Shown here in pieces: positions 1-8,080 of a stretch of 64,000 bases of DNA. Within the stretch, counting starts at the first letter, position 1. Every line of letters starts with the position of its first letter. Below the pieces are notes generated by a model that was not told the DNA's origin, searched no databases, and saw nothing but the letters and a program-made list of their open reading frames with translations. The position numbers were made by a program, and so were the translations under genes. The stretch is from JAAXGX01 sp965203565 (GTDB lineage Bacteria > Acidobacteriota > Vicinamibacteria > Vicinamibacterales > UBA8438): contig OZ241896.1 in the NCBI GenBank assembly GCA_965203565.1, forward strand, positions 2,604,001 to 2,668,000, given 5' to 3'.

Positions 1-2
1 AC

Positions 3-1079
3 CGATGTCAGGTTGAGATTTCCGCTGTGCCGGGAGAATTCAACGACACGGCTCAGGATCTCGTTTTGATTACGCTCGTGAAGCAAGGCCAAGGCCAGAG
101 ACGTGATCATATTCGAGTTTTTGGAAGCCATACGCGGCTGGCGGACGTCGAGGCGACGCCTAATTGCAGTTGGCGCGTAAGCAGCGAATATTCCTGTTAT
201 TTTGGCGGGCAATTACTGGGCGATAAATTTGTCGCCAGCTCAGGCATGACCATCGGAAACAATGATTTGTTCCTCAGGAAAATCACCAATGGGTTTATCG
301 AGGAGCAATACGAATTTTCATTTGGGAAAGAGCCAATAACGCTCGCACGGGAACTGGCGCGGGCCAGACTCGGAAAACTTTCAGAGGCTCGGAAGCATTC
401 CATCCTGGAATGCGAACGGCGTGGCGACACAAGTCGTGTGGTTTCGTGGATACGGCTCCAAAAGCCCGTTTCCGTGAAAATTCCGCACGGAGATTATCTC
501 TTCTACAACAAGGCTACGCGCGAAATAATATATTCCGAACCTCGGTGGGTCATATTTTGGCGGAACAATGGCGACTACGTATATACATACAAGAAAATGG
601 GGAAATGGTATCTTCATGGCGTCGGCGGCAAACCGTACTTCGGGAGAGAAGGGTTGACATGGAGCCTTATTGCGTCGCGCATGCGCACCCGTTGGCTCCC
701 GCCAGGATATATTCTGGACAGTGGCGCCCCTTGCGCGTTCCTCAGGTCCGGCGTAGAGCATGACGAATTGTTTTTTGTCATGGGATGGACGCTGACTGAT
801 TTGTGCACGCGCATCCTGAAGAATGTCGTTAACCATACGCGCAATATCCAAAGCAAGGATTTTGAGCGGCTCCCCTATCCGGATTGGACCGCGCCGCGGG
901 CGAAGGACGCCGCGATTTCGCGCGTGAAGGAGCTCGTGCGTGCGGCCAGGGCCGGCGAACGATTCAGTTTTGACAGTCCGGATGTAAAGGCGCTCAATGA
1001 ACTCTACGAATATCGTTCTGATTGCGAGAGGATGGAAGCCAAGGAGTCGAAACAGTTGTCAACGTTGTTTCCTCTGTAG
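3..1079 (+). CDS. DNA N6-adenine methyltransferase, C-terminal part (Eco57I/PglX-like), partial at left edge
   Basis: The frame is open to the left edge, so the GTG at 27 is probably not the true start. About 358 residues are visible. They look like the target-recognition half of an Eco57I-type N6-adenine methyltransferase, as in type IIG restriction enzymes and BREX PglX. Signs are a W-x-x-I-x-S block near residue 213, a P-x-G-x-x-x-D segment just after it, and NHTRNIQSKDFERLPYP near residues 273-289, a usual ending for these domains. The catalytic NPPY motif would lie outside the window. Such enzymes methylate a host site and either cut or license defence. The base composition is clearly less GC-rich than the genes to the right, which suggests transfer. 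No nuclease domain can be seen here. Confidence 0.6.
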   Translation, partial: RCQVEISAVPGEFNDTAQDLVLITLVKQGQGQRRDHIRVFGSHTRLADVEATPNCSWRVSSEYSCYFGGQLLGDKFVASSGMTIGNNDLFLRKITNGFIEEQYEFSFGKEPITLARELARARLGKLSEARKHSILECERRGDTSRVVSWIRLQKPVSVKIPHGDYLFYNKATREIIYSEPRWVIFWRNNGDYVYTYKKMGKWYLHGVGGKPYFGREGLTWSLIASRMRTRWLPPGYILDSGAPCAFLRSGVEHDELFFVMGWTLTDLCTRILKNVVNHTRNIQSKDFERLPYPDWTAPRAKDAAISRVKELVRAARAGERFSFDSPDVKALNELYEYRSDCERMEAKESKQLSTLFPL

Positions 1080-1218
1080 CCGAATAAAGCCGGGCGCCCC
1101 GTTCGCGAGCGGGCCGGCAGGCTGCGGACGTTCTGTTGCCGAAGTACGGAGCGAGCGCGGCGGCTTCCTCGGGCGTGAACGGCTCCGGCGCGGAGAGCGC
1201 CGAAGCCGCGAAGGACGA

Positions 1219-1260
1219 GCGCACGCGGTAGTATATGCGCGCAGGACCGCCGCTGACACG
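1219..1260 (+). repeat. approx. 40-bp repeat, copy 1 (pair with 4731-4769)
   Basis: The stretch containing GCACGCGGTA, then TATATGCGC and GACACG recurs at 4731-4769 with a 2-base gap and a few mismatches. Both copies lie shortly upstream of a plus-strand gene, the RTX gene here and the Uma2 gene there. The second copy starts immediately after a 148-bp duplication ends, so this motif may be an insert edge or a shared promoter region. The function is inferred only. Confidence 0.55.
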
Positions 1261-1339
1261 CTATCATTGGAGCGTCCGGCGCTTGCGGCCGTCCGGCGCG
1301 CGCTTCCATCTTCGGCCGTTTGGGAAAGGAACCCGGTAA

Positions 1340-3724
1340 ATGGCTGATCTGAACGGAACGCATGAAAACGACACGTTGACGGGAACGCCGGAGGCGGATT
1401 TCATCAAGGGCTCGCGCGGAAGCGATCACCTTCGCGGTCGGGCCGGCAACGATACGTTGTGGGGCGGCCGGGAAAACGACCGGTCCGAAGGCGGCGCCGG
1501 CGACGATCGGCTGTTGGGCGGCGGCGGCGACGATCATCTGCTGGGCGGCCCGGATGACGACTTCCTGAAAGGGCAGGCAGGCGACGACACCCTGTGGGGC
1601 GGCGACGGAAACGACGTCTTGCGCGGCGACGCTGGCGACGATGAACTGGTCGGCGGCGCCGGGAGCGACACCCTGCACGGCGGCGACGGGGCCGACGTCT
1701 TCGCGTTCGACCTGGCGCACGTGGAGTCCGGCGCCGTGGACGTGGTGCATGCGTTCGACGCTGCCGAAGGCGACACGATACGGCTGGCGTCCGACGTGGC
1801 GTATACCGTCCGCGAAGAGGGCGATCTGACCGTAATCGACGTGGAAGGCGGCGGCGAGATTCACGTTGACGGCGGCGGCGGCGACGTGGAAAGCGCCATC
1901 GTGCATCCGATCGCCGGCGACGGCGAACTGCGCGGCGGCGACGGTGACGAAACGCTGATCGGCGGCGACGGCGACGATGAACTGCACGGCGGCGGCGGCG
2001 ACGACACGCTGGACGGCGGCGCCGGCGACGATACGCTGCATGGCGACGACGGCGACGACGAACTGGTCGGCGGCGCCGGAAGCGACGACCTGCACGGCGG
2101 CGACGGCGGCGACGTCTTCGTGTTCAACCTGGCGCACGTGGCGTCCGGCGACGTGGACGTGATTCATGCGTTCGACGCTGCCGAAGGCGACACGATACGG
2201 CTGGCGTCCGACGTGGCGTATACCGTCCGCGAAGAGGGCGATCTGACCGTCATTGACGTTGAAGGCGGCGGCGAGATTCGCGTTGCCGGCGGCGGCGACG
2301 ACGTGGAAAGCGCCATCGTCCAGTCGGCGCCGGGCGAAGACGAAGACGGCGAAGACGAAGCGCCGGGCGAAGACGTAACGTTGCGCGGCGGAGACGACGA
2401 CGACAGGCTGAGCGGCGACACCGGCGACGACACGCTGCACGGCGGCGGCGGAGACGACCAGCTATACGGCGAAGACGGCGACGACACCCTGTGGGGCGGC
2501 GGCGACGACGACGATCTGCAAGGCGGAGGCGGAGACGACCAGCTATACGGTGAAGACGGCGACGACACCCTGTGGGGCGGCGACGACGACGACGATCTGC
2601 ACGGCGGCGGCGGAGACGACCAGCTATACGGCGAAGACGGCGACGACACCCTGTGGGGCGGCGACGGCGCCGACCATCTATACGGCGGCGATGGCGCGGA
2701 CGTGTTCATCTTCAACGCAGGCGACGTGGACGAAGGCGACGAATACATCTACGACTTCGAGCCGGGCGTTGACCGGCTCGAACTGGCGTCCGGCATCAAG
2801 TCCAAAGCCTTGTCGGACGGGTCCGTTCGCGTGTTCAAGAACTACGATCTGCACGGCGGCGACGGCGACGATGAACTGCACGGCGGCGGCGGCGACAACA
2901 CACTGCACGGCTATGCCGGCGACGATACGCTGCACGGCGGCGACGGCGACGACACGCTGCACGGGCACGCCGACGACGACCTTCTATACGCTGGCGATGG
3001 CGACGACCTTCTGACCGGCGGCGACGGCGACGACTGGCTGCAAGGCGACGACGACAACGACACGCTGCATGGCGACGACGGCGACGATACGCTGTTCGGC
3101 GGCGACGGCGACGACACGCTGCACGGGCACGCCGACGACGACCTTCTATACGCTGGCGATGGCGACGACCTTCTGACCGGCGGCGATGGCGACGACTGGC
3201 TGCAAGGCAACGACGACAACGACACGCTGCATGGCGACGACGGCGACGACTGGCTGCAAGGCAACGACGGCGACGACCTTCTGACCGGCGGCGACGGCGA
3301 CGACGATCTGCAAGGCCTTGCCGGCGACGACACGCTGCAAGGCGGCGACGGCGACGACGTTCTGGGGGGCTTCGATGGTGACGACACGCTTGAAGGCAAC
3401 GCCGGCGACGACGAACTGCAAGGCAACGACGGCGCCGACACCCTGACCGGCGGCTCCGGCGCCGATTCTCTGTGGGGCGGCTCCGGCGCCGACGTGTTCA
3501 TCTTCAACGCGGACGACGTGGACGAAGGCGCCGACGATTACATCTACGACTTCGAGCCGGGCGTTGACCGGCTGCAACTGGCGTCCGGCCTGGCGTCCGA
3601 AACGTACGGATCGACCGTCCGCGTGTTCAAGGCGCCGGCCGTCGGGTTCGGTCCGACGTTCGGGTTCGAGTCCGATGATGCGACGTTCGGGTTCGAGATC
3701 GACGGCGACGGCGCCGGGTTATGA
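1340..3724 (+). CDS. RTX-type calcium-binding repeat protein
   Basis: 794 residues, made almost wholly of glycine- and aspartate-rich nonapeptides of the GGxGxDxL type, which in RTX proteins wind into a calcium-binding parallel beta roll. A purine-rich ribosome site (GGAAAGGA, 1323-1330) supports the ATG at 1340. There is no N-terminal signal peptide. Four non-repeat modules break the array: two near-identical ones at residues 119-190 and 259-330 (GADVF-type start, then HAFDAAEGDTIRLA), and two related ones near residue 450 and at the C-terminus (DVFIFN, then YDFEPGVDRL). These resemble the C-terminal targeting modules of type I secretion substrates, so export by a type I system is likely, but no exporter genes are adjacent. 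No enzymatic domain is visible. It may be a surface or extracellular matrix protein. Confidence 0.9.
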   Translation: MADLNGTHENDTLTGTPEADFIKGSRGSDHLRGRAGNDTLWGGRENDRSEGGAGDDRLLGGGGDDHLLGGPDDDFLKGQAGDDTLWGGDGNDVLRGDAGDDELVGGAGSDTLHGGDGADVFAFDLAHVESGAVDVVHAFDAAEGDTIRLASDVAYTVREEGDLTVIDVEGGGEIHVDGGGGDVESAIVHPIAGDGELRGGDGDETLIGGDGDDELHGGGGDDTLDGGAGDDTLHGDDGDDELVGGAGSDDLHGGDGGDVFVFNLAHVASGDVDVIHAFDAAEGDTIRLASDVAYTVREEGDLTVIDVEGGGEIRVAGGGDDVESAIVQSAPGEDEDGEDEAPGEDVTLRGGDDDDRLSGDTGDDTLHGGGGDDQLYGEDGDDTLWGGGDDDDLQGGGGDDQLYGEDGDDTLWGGDDDDDLHGGGGDDQLYGEDGDDTLWGGDGADHLYGGDGADVFIFNAGDVDEGDEYIYDFEPGVDRLELASGIKSKALSDGSVRVFKNYDLHGGDGDDELHGGGGDNTLHGYAGDDTLHGGDGDDTLHGHADDDLLYAGDGDDLLTGGDGDDWLQGDDDNDTLHGDDGDDTLFGGDGDDTLHGHADDDLLYAGDGDDLLTGGDGDDWLQGNDDNDTLHGDDGDDWLQGNDGDDLLTGGDGDDDLQGLAGDDTLQGGDGDDVLGGFDGDDTLEGNAGDDELQGNDGADTLTGGSGADSLWGGSGADVFIFNADDVDEGADDYIYDFEPGVDRLQLASGLASETYGSTVRVFKAPAVGFGPTFGFESDDATFGFEIDGDGAGL
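1628..2329 (+). repeat. internal 420-bp-offset duplication in the RTX gene
   Basis: Bases 1628-1909 and 2048-2329 encode almost the same 94 residues, offset by exactly 140 codons. Each has the end of an RTX run, then the GDVF/GADVF module and VESAIV. A second, shorter duplication with an offset of 162 bases occurs near 2948 and 3110 (GHADDDLLYAGDGDDLL module). Near-identity at the base level points to recent internal duplication. Confidence 0.85.
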
Positions 3725-3760
3725 TCCAGCAGCTTGAGGCGGATCAACTGCGCGCGTAGC

Positions 3761-3916
3761 AGCCCGTGGTGGAACCCCGCGTCGCACCGAGAGCGGCGAG
3801 GCGCCCGGCTGACAAGACGTGAGGAGGGCGCATATTGGGCATACGCAACCGACGAACAACGCCGTCAGGCGGGATGCATCGCTGCTCGAATGCAGCGGGG
3901 ACTTTCACCACGGGCT
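3761..3916 (+). repeat. 156-bp dispersed element with terminal inverted repeats, copy A (full)
   Basis: It begins AGCCCGTGGTGGAA and ends TTTCACCACGGGCT, a 14-base terminal inverted repeat with one mismatch. Inside is a second inverted pair (CCGGCTGAC near 3806, GTCAGGCGGG near 3866) and a short hairpin, CGCTGC-TCGAAT-GCAGCG, near the right end. Near-identical full copies lie at 19985-20140 (opposite strand), 21524-21679 and 60222-60377, with broken copies elsewhere. It carries no credible gene. The size, ends and intergenic position fit a MITE or REP/BIME-like element. Confidence 0.85.
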
Positions 3917-4104
3917 GGTAGGCTACGAACGCCGATGAACCAGCCCGACGCGGAAAAGCCTGTCCAGCCCGAAGCGCCCGCAGTGCGGAAGGTGAGCCCG
4001 TCGAACGTGCTGGAATGTCTGCGGTGGTAGCGTCCGCTACCGGCGCTTGAGCGGTGAACCGTTCGCGCGCGCGAAGCTCGGCTGCGGCGCGTTGAGCCGG
4101 TCGA
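3917..4104. other. intergenic remainder after element copy A
   Basis: Between the element and the deformylase gene there is only a short plus-strand reading frame (ATG at 3935, 31 codons, ending 4030). It has no recognisable family, and I do not claim it as a gene. Confidence 0.4.
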
Positions 4105-4635
4105 TCACGCCGGCTCCTTCTCCTGCGCCCAGTACCGGGCGTACTCGCTGAGGAACGTCAGGCTCTCGAACGACGACATCCGGTCGAGGAAGAGGACGCC
4201 GTCGAGGTGGTCGGTCTCGTGCTGAATGACGCGCGCCGGGAACCCCGACGCGGTCATCGCGTGGCGGACGCCGAACCGGTCGAACGCCGCCACCCGCACG
4301 TCGGCCGCGCGCGGGACCCGCCCCCGCACGTCGGGGATGCTGAGACACCCTTCCCAGTCTTCCTCCGTCGCCGATCCGGCCGGCTCGACCACCGGGTTGA
4401 TCATCACGACGGGCGGCAGGTTCGCTTCCGGGTCGTCGACCCCGGCGACGAACAGCCGAAGGCCCTCGTGCACCTGCGGCGCGGCCAGCCCGATCCCCTG
4501 GTGCTCGCGCATCGTCTCGAACATGTCGTCGATGAGCCGCTGAATCCGGGGGGCGCCGATTTCGGACGGCTCCAGCGGACGCGCCGGCGCGCGGAGCACC
4601 GGATGCCCCATCCGCGCCACCTTCAGGATGGACAT
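4105..4635 (-). CDS. def: peptide deformylase
   Basis: 176 residues, the usual length. It removes the N-formyl group from new proteins and needs a divalent metal. All three signature blocks are present: GIGLAAPQV (residues 47-55), EGCLS (95-99, with metal-binding Cys97) and HETDH (139-143, with His139 and His143 as ligands and Glu140 catalytic). The start at 4635 gives the typical MSILKV-type N-terminus. The first 18 codons (4581-4635) are repeated at 5390-5444 as part of a 148-bp duplication, and thiI now lies 800 bases upstream because a Uma2 gene sits between them. Confidence 0.97.
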   Translation of the reverse strand: MSILKVARMGHPVLRAPARPLEPSEIGAPRIQRLIDDMFETMREHQGIGLAAPQVHEGLRLFVAGVDDPEANLPPVVMINPVVEPAGSATEEDWEGCLSIPDVRGRVPRAADVRVAAFDRFGVRHAMTASGFPARVIQHETDHLDGVLFLDRMSSFESLTFLSEYARYWAQEKEPA

Positions 4636-4728
4636 GCCCGCCGATTATACGGCAGCGGCCCGTGCTCCCTCAGCAGGCGGCGGAAAGCCGCACTCCTCGC
4701 GCTCGGCGGCCTCGACGGCGCCGGCGAC
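4581..4728 (+). repeat. 148-bp direct repeat, copy 1 (def 5' end joined to thiI 3' end)
   Basis: This stretch matches 5390-5537 along its whole length with about half a dozen mismatches, offset by 809 bases. It holds, on the minus strand, the last 24 or so codons of thiI followed by the first 18 codons of def. Copy 1 is attached to the intact def gene and a thiI tail remnant. Copy 2 is attached to the intact thiI gene and a def head remnant. The original arrangement was therefore thiI directly followed by def. Confidence 0.93.
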
Positions 4729-4730
4729 TG

Positions 4731-4769
4731 GCGCACGCGGTAATATATGCGCAGGGCCGCGATGACACG
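4731..4769 (+). repeat. approx. 40-bp repeat, copy 2 (pair with 1219-1260)
   Basis: GCACGCGGTA, TATATGC, GCAGG and GACACG line up with 1219-1260. It begins two bases after the first copy of the 148-bp duplication ends, so it forms the left edge of the inserted Uma2 segment. It includes the start codon of that gene. Confidence 0.55.
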
Positions 4770-5376
4770 GATGCTGACCGCAACGACGTCTCAGAACGCG
4801 TTGAACACCCTCCTGTGCGACGCGTTGCCGCGCCAGGGCGACTGGAGCGACGACCTGTATCTCTGGCTGACGGAGCGGACCAATCGCCTGATCGAATTCA
4901 CCGACGGGTACGTCGAGACGCTGCCGATGCCCACCGCCACGCACCAGATCGTCCTGGCCGCGCTGTACGACCTGTTCAAGCCTTACGTCAAGGCGCGAAA
5001 CGGGATCGTCCTCTTCTCGGGACTGAGGATGCGCGTTCGCGAAGGCAAGTTCCGCGACCCCGATCTCCTGCTGCTCCGCGATCGCTCGGATCCCCGGAAC
5101 CAGGATCGCTACTGGCTGGGCGCCGATCTGGTGGTGGAAGTCGTGAGCCCCGACGATCCGGACCGCGATCTCGTCGTCAAGCGGCGCGACTACGCCGAGG
5201 CGAACGTTCCCGAGTACTGGATCGTCAACCCCCGCTCCGAAACGATCACCGTGCTCGTCCTGACCGGCGGCCGCTACGTGGAGCACGGCGTGTTCGCCCG
5301 CGGCGACACGGCGACGTCGCGATTGCTGGACGGCTTCACCGTCGAGGCGGCGGCCGTGTTCGGCTGCGCCGGGTAG
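4747..5376 (+). CDS. Uma2-family (DUF820) PD-(D/E)XK nuclease-like protein
   Basis: 209 residues. Uma2 proteins have a restriction-endonuclease fold and are common in cyanobacteria and other multicellular or soil bacteria; their biological role is poorly known. The fold's key residues are visible: Asp106 in RDPDLLLLR, Glu131 in LVVEVVSP, Lys145 in VVKRRDYA, then the family phrase NVPEYWIVNP. A start at Met6 (4762) is equally possible. The gene is on the opposite strand to def and thiI and sits inside the 148-bp direct repeat pair. It therefore looks like an inserted passenger rather than part of their operon. Confidence 0.85.
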   Translation: MRRAAMTRMLTATTSQNALNTLLCDALPRQGDWSDDLYLWLTERTNRLIEFTDGYVETLPMPTATHQIVLAALYDLFKPYVKARNGIVLFSGLRMRVREGKFRDPDLLLLRDRSDPRNQDRYWLGADLVVEVVSPDDPDRDLVVKRRDYAEANVPEYWIVNPRSETITVLVLTGGRYVEHGVFARGDTATSRLLDGFTVEAAAVFGCAG

Positions 5377-5389
5377 CGGCGGCTGCGCC

Positions 5390-5537
5390 GCGCCGGCGCG
5401 CGGAGCACCGGGCGCCCCATCCGCGCCACCTTCAGGATGGACATGCCCGCCGATTATACGGCGGCGGCCCGTGCTCCCTCCGCAGGCGGCGGAAAGCTGA
5501 ACTCCTCGCGCTCGGCGGCCTCGACGGCGCCGGCGAC
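5390..5537 (+). repeat. 148-bp direct repeat, copy 2
   Basis: Matches 4581-4728. It overlaps the true 3' end of thiI (from 5454) and carries a dead copy of the first 18 def codons (5390-5444). Together the two copies bracket the Uma2 gene and about 660 bases of unique sequence. Confidence 0.93.
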
Positions 5538-6650
5538 CATCTCGTCGATCGGCAGTCCGCGCTCGGCCGCTTCGACTGCGCGCGGGCGCGCCTTCGTGGC
5601 CGGATGGCGCGGCGTGAAGAGCTGGCAGCAGTCCTGGTCCGGGATGATCGAAATCGGGTACGTCCCTATCTTCATCGCGTCGTGCGTGATCTCGTCCTTG
5701 TCCGAGCCGACCAGCGGCCGGAGGATCGGCAGCTCCGACACCGCCGCGTCTATCGCGGCGAGGTTCTCCAGCGTCTGCGACGCCACCTGCCCCACCGACT
5801 CGCCGGTCGCCAGCGCCCCGGCGCGCGTCCGCCGCGCCAGCCGCGCCGCGATCCGCATCATCAGGCGGCGGTAGAGCACGACGCGGAGCGGCGGCGGGAC
5901 CGACGTCACCACCCGCCGCTGGATCTCGCCGAACGCCACCAGGTGCAGGCGGGACGCCAGCTGGTGCGTCGTGAGAAGCTGGACGATCTCGCGGACCTTG
6001 TCCTGCGACGCGTGCGACAGGATCGGATAGCCGTGAAAGTGGACGAACCGGACGCGGCAGCCCCGCTTCATCAGGCGGTACGCGGCGACGGGCGAGTCGA
6101 TCCCGCCCGAGAGCAGGCACAGCACCTGCCCGCTCGCGCCCGACGGCAGCCCCCCCGGTCCGGCGTGCCGTTCGAGCGCGTAGAACGTCTCGCGCGGCAG
6201 GATCTCGACCCGTACGACCAGCTCCGGGTCGCCGAGGTCGACCGGCCACCCCCGCGCGTCCCGGATCGACGCGCCGAGCCGCCGCTCGATCTCGGGCGAG
6301 GTGAGCGCGTACGACTTGTCGGCGCGGCGCGCGGTCACGCGGAAGCTCCGCGGCGCGCGGTCGGGCAGGTCGGCCACCACGGCGGCCGTCAGCTCGTCGA
6401 GGCCGCGGCCGGCCCGCCGCGCCCGCGAAAAGTTCGCCACGCCGAACACGCGGCCGATCCGCCTCCGGACCTCGGGCCAGTCGGCGTCCGGACCGAGCGC
6501 CACCTCCAGCCGCCCCATCAGCGCGCGCACACGCACGACGTCGAGGCCGGCCAGGGCCGCGCGCAGGTTCGCGGCGAGCCGCCCGACGAACCAGGGACGG
6601 TTCCGCCCCTTCAGCGCGATCTCCTGGTAGCGGACGATGACCGATTCCAT
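5454..6650 (-). CDS. thiI: tRNA 4-thiouridine sulfurtransferase ThiI (no rhodanese domain)
   Basis: 398 residues from the ATG at 6650; an in-frame GTG 8 codons upstream is less likely because ESVIVRYQEIALKGRNRP is the family N-terminus. It adenylates U8 of tRNA and inserts sulfur, and in many bacteria also helps make the thiamine thiazole. Domains in order: ferredoxin-like/THUMP (about 1-160) and PP-loop ATPase (SGGIDSP at 181-187). The C-terminal rhodanese domain found in E. coli is absent, as in Bacillus and many other phyla, so the sulfur donor must differ. The last 24 codons lie inside the 148-bp repeat. Confidence 0.95.
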   Translation of the reverse strand: MESVIVRYQEIALKGRNRPWFVGRLAANLRAALAGLDVVRVRALMGRLEVALGPDADWPEVRRRIGRVFGVANFSRARRAGRGLDELTAAVVADLPDRAPRSFRVTARRADKSYALTSPEIERRLGASIRDARGWPVDLGDPELVVRVEILPRETFYALERHAGPGGLPSGASGQVLCLLSGGIDSPVAAYRLMKRGCRVRFVHFHGYPILSHASQDKVREIVQLLTTHQLASRLHLVAFGEIQRRVVTSVPPPLRVVLYRRLMMRIAARLARRTRAGALATGESVGQVASQTLENLAAIDAAVSELPILRPLVGSDKDEITHDAMKIGTYPISIIPDQDCCQLFTPRHPATKARPRAVEAAERGLPIDEMVAGAVEAAEREEFSFPPPAEGARAAAV

Positions 6651-6695
6651 ACAGGCGACAGGGCGCCGCCGCACGGCGGGCGCGGCGCCGGCGGT

Positions 6696-8042
6696 TCAGC
6701 GTGCGAGCGCCCGGTGCGCCGCGTCGGCGGCGCGGCGCCCGCTCGCCACCGCGCTCTCTATCGTGCCCGGCAGGCCGGTGTCTATCCAGTCGCCGGCGAG
6801 GAACAGACCGTCGACCGGCGTCTCCGTGTCCGGCCGCCGCGGCTGCCGGGGCGCCAGGGAGAACGTCGCCCGGAGCTCGCGGACCGCCGTCGCGTGCATC
6901 AGCCGCGCCCGGCCCGCCGCCGGGATCGCGTCGCGCAGTTCGCCCCACGCGAGATCGATCAGGGCGTCCCGGGACTTGCTCATGAGCGGGCCCGCGCCGC
7001 TCGACACCAGCGCCAGATGCGACCCGGCCCGGCCGAACGCCCTCCGCTTGTCGAACACCCAGTGCATCGTCCGGCCGACGAGCCCGACGAACGGCGCATC
7101 GAGCACCGGCCGATCGAGCCAGAGGTTCACGGTGACGATGGAAGCCGAGTCCATGGCGGCCGCCGCCGCGAGCAGCGGCTCGAGCGCCGGCGGACGATCG
7201 GGGAACAGGTCGGCCAGCGCGAACCACGGCGCCGCCGCGATCACGGTGCGGCCGGTCAACCGCTTGCCGGACGCCTCGACGCCGCGCAGACGGCCGGCGG
7301 AGAAGGCGACCGTCGCCCGCGCCCGGGTCCGGACCTCGCCGCCTCGCGATGCGACGAACGCGCGCGCGGGGGCGGCGTAGAACTGCTCCAGCGGCCGGGC
7401 GGGGATGCCGACCGATGCGTCCGACGGACCGCCGCCGCTCAGGTTGGCCAGCACGCGCGCGAACGGCGGCGCCGCGGCCACGTCGGGCCGCTGGTTCAGG
7501 GCCGCCAGCGCCAGCGGCTCCCAGAACAGTTCCCGAAGACGGGGCCCCTGCCCGTACCGGACCAGCCACTCCCGCACCGTTTCGTCCCGGCGCGGGCCGC
7601 CGTCGGCGCCGTTCCGTCCGGCGCGGCGGATAGGTCCGGCCATCCGCAGCACGGCCAGCCGCTCGCGGGCGCCGAGCGCGTCGCACTCTATCGCCGCGGC
7701 GAACAGGTGGAGCGGCGGCGGCAGCGGCAGCCGCGGCGACGGGAGCACGACCGGGGCGTTGTCCCGATCGACGTAGCGCACTTCCAGCCCCGACTGCATC
7801 CGCACGGCGTCCGCCGCGCCTATCGCGCGCAGGAAGCGGAACGTCTCCCGGTAACTTCCGAACAGTACGTGCTGCCCGTTGTCGACCGGCTCGCCGGTGG
7901 CCCGGTCCGTATGGGAGGACGCCCGGCCGCCGAGCCGGGACCGCGCCTCGAGCACGGCGACCCGCGCGCCGCGCGCCGACAGCTCGACCGCCGCGCTGAG
8001 GCCGGCGAAACCGCCTCCGATGACGATGGCGTCGTACGTCAC
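6696..8042 (-). CDS. hpnE: hydroxysqualene dehydroxylase HpnE
   Basis: 448 residues, an FAD-dependent amine-oxidase/desaturase fold protein with an N-terminal dinucleotide-binding motif (IGGGFAGL, about residues 8-15), followed by EARSRLGGRA, the usual second FAD motif. The run DNGQHVLFGSYRET near residue 54 and WEPLALAALNQ near residue 175 are characteristic of the squalene-associated desaturase family. HpnE converts hydroxysqualene to squalene for hopanoid synthesis with HpnC and HpnD, which are not in this window. It is followed 45 bases downstream by thiI on the same strand. Confidence 0.9.
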   Translation of the reverse strand: MTYDAIVIGGGFAGLSAAVELSARGARVAVLEARSRLGGRASSHTDRATGEPVDNGQHVLFGSYRETFRFLRAIGAADAVRMQSGLEVRYVDRDNAPVVLPSPRLPLPPPLHLFAAAIECDALGARERLAVLRMAGPIRRAGRNGADGGPRRDETVREWLVRYGQGPRLRELFWEPLALAALNQRPDVAAAPPFARVLANLSGGGPSDASVGIPARPLEQFYAAPARAFVASRGGEVRTRARATVAFSAGRLRGVEASGKRLTGRTVIAAAPWFALADLFPDRPPALEPLLAAAAAMDSASIVTVNLWLDRPVLDAPFVGLVGRTMHWVFDKRRAFGRAGSHLALVSSGAGPLMSKSRDALIDLAWGELRDAIPAAGRARLMHATAVRELRATFSLAPRQPRRPDTETPVDGLFLAGDWIDTGLPGTIESAVASGRRAADAAHRALAR

Positions 8043-8080
8043 GCGCGCTCCATCCCGTCCGCTGATAGCATAGTGCCTCT

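Noticed and set aside
1080..1224. Minus-strand frame with EPFTPEEAAALAPYFGN, like the N-terminal part of ThyX
   Set aside because: Similarity is short and needs frameshifts to continue (a possible decayed thyX). Not enough to call a gene or pseudogene.
1004..2440. Long minus-strand open frame opposite the RTX gene
   Set aside because: It is the antisense of a repeat-rich gene; its Ala/Val-rich repeats mirror the GGxGxDxL codons, with no known fold or start context.
2911..3507. Frame rich in SPSPPCSVSS on the minus strand
   Set aside because: Shadow of the RTX repeat; low complexity only.
3935..4030. 31-codon plus-strand frame after element copy A
   Set aside because: No family, weak start context; could be chance.
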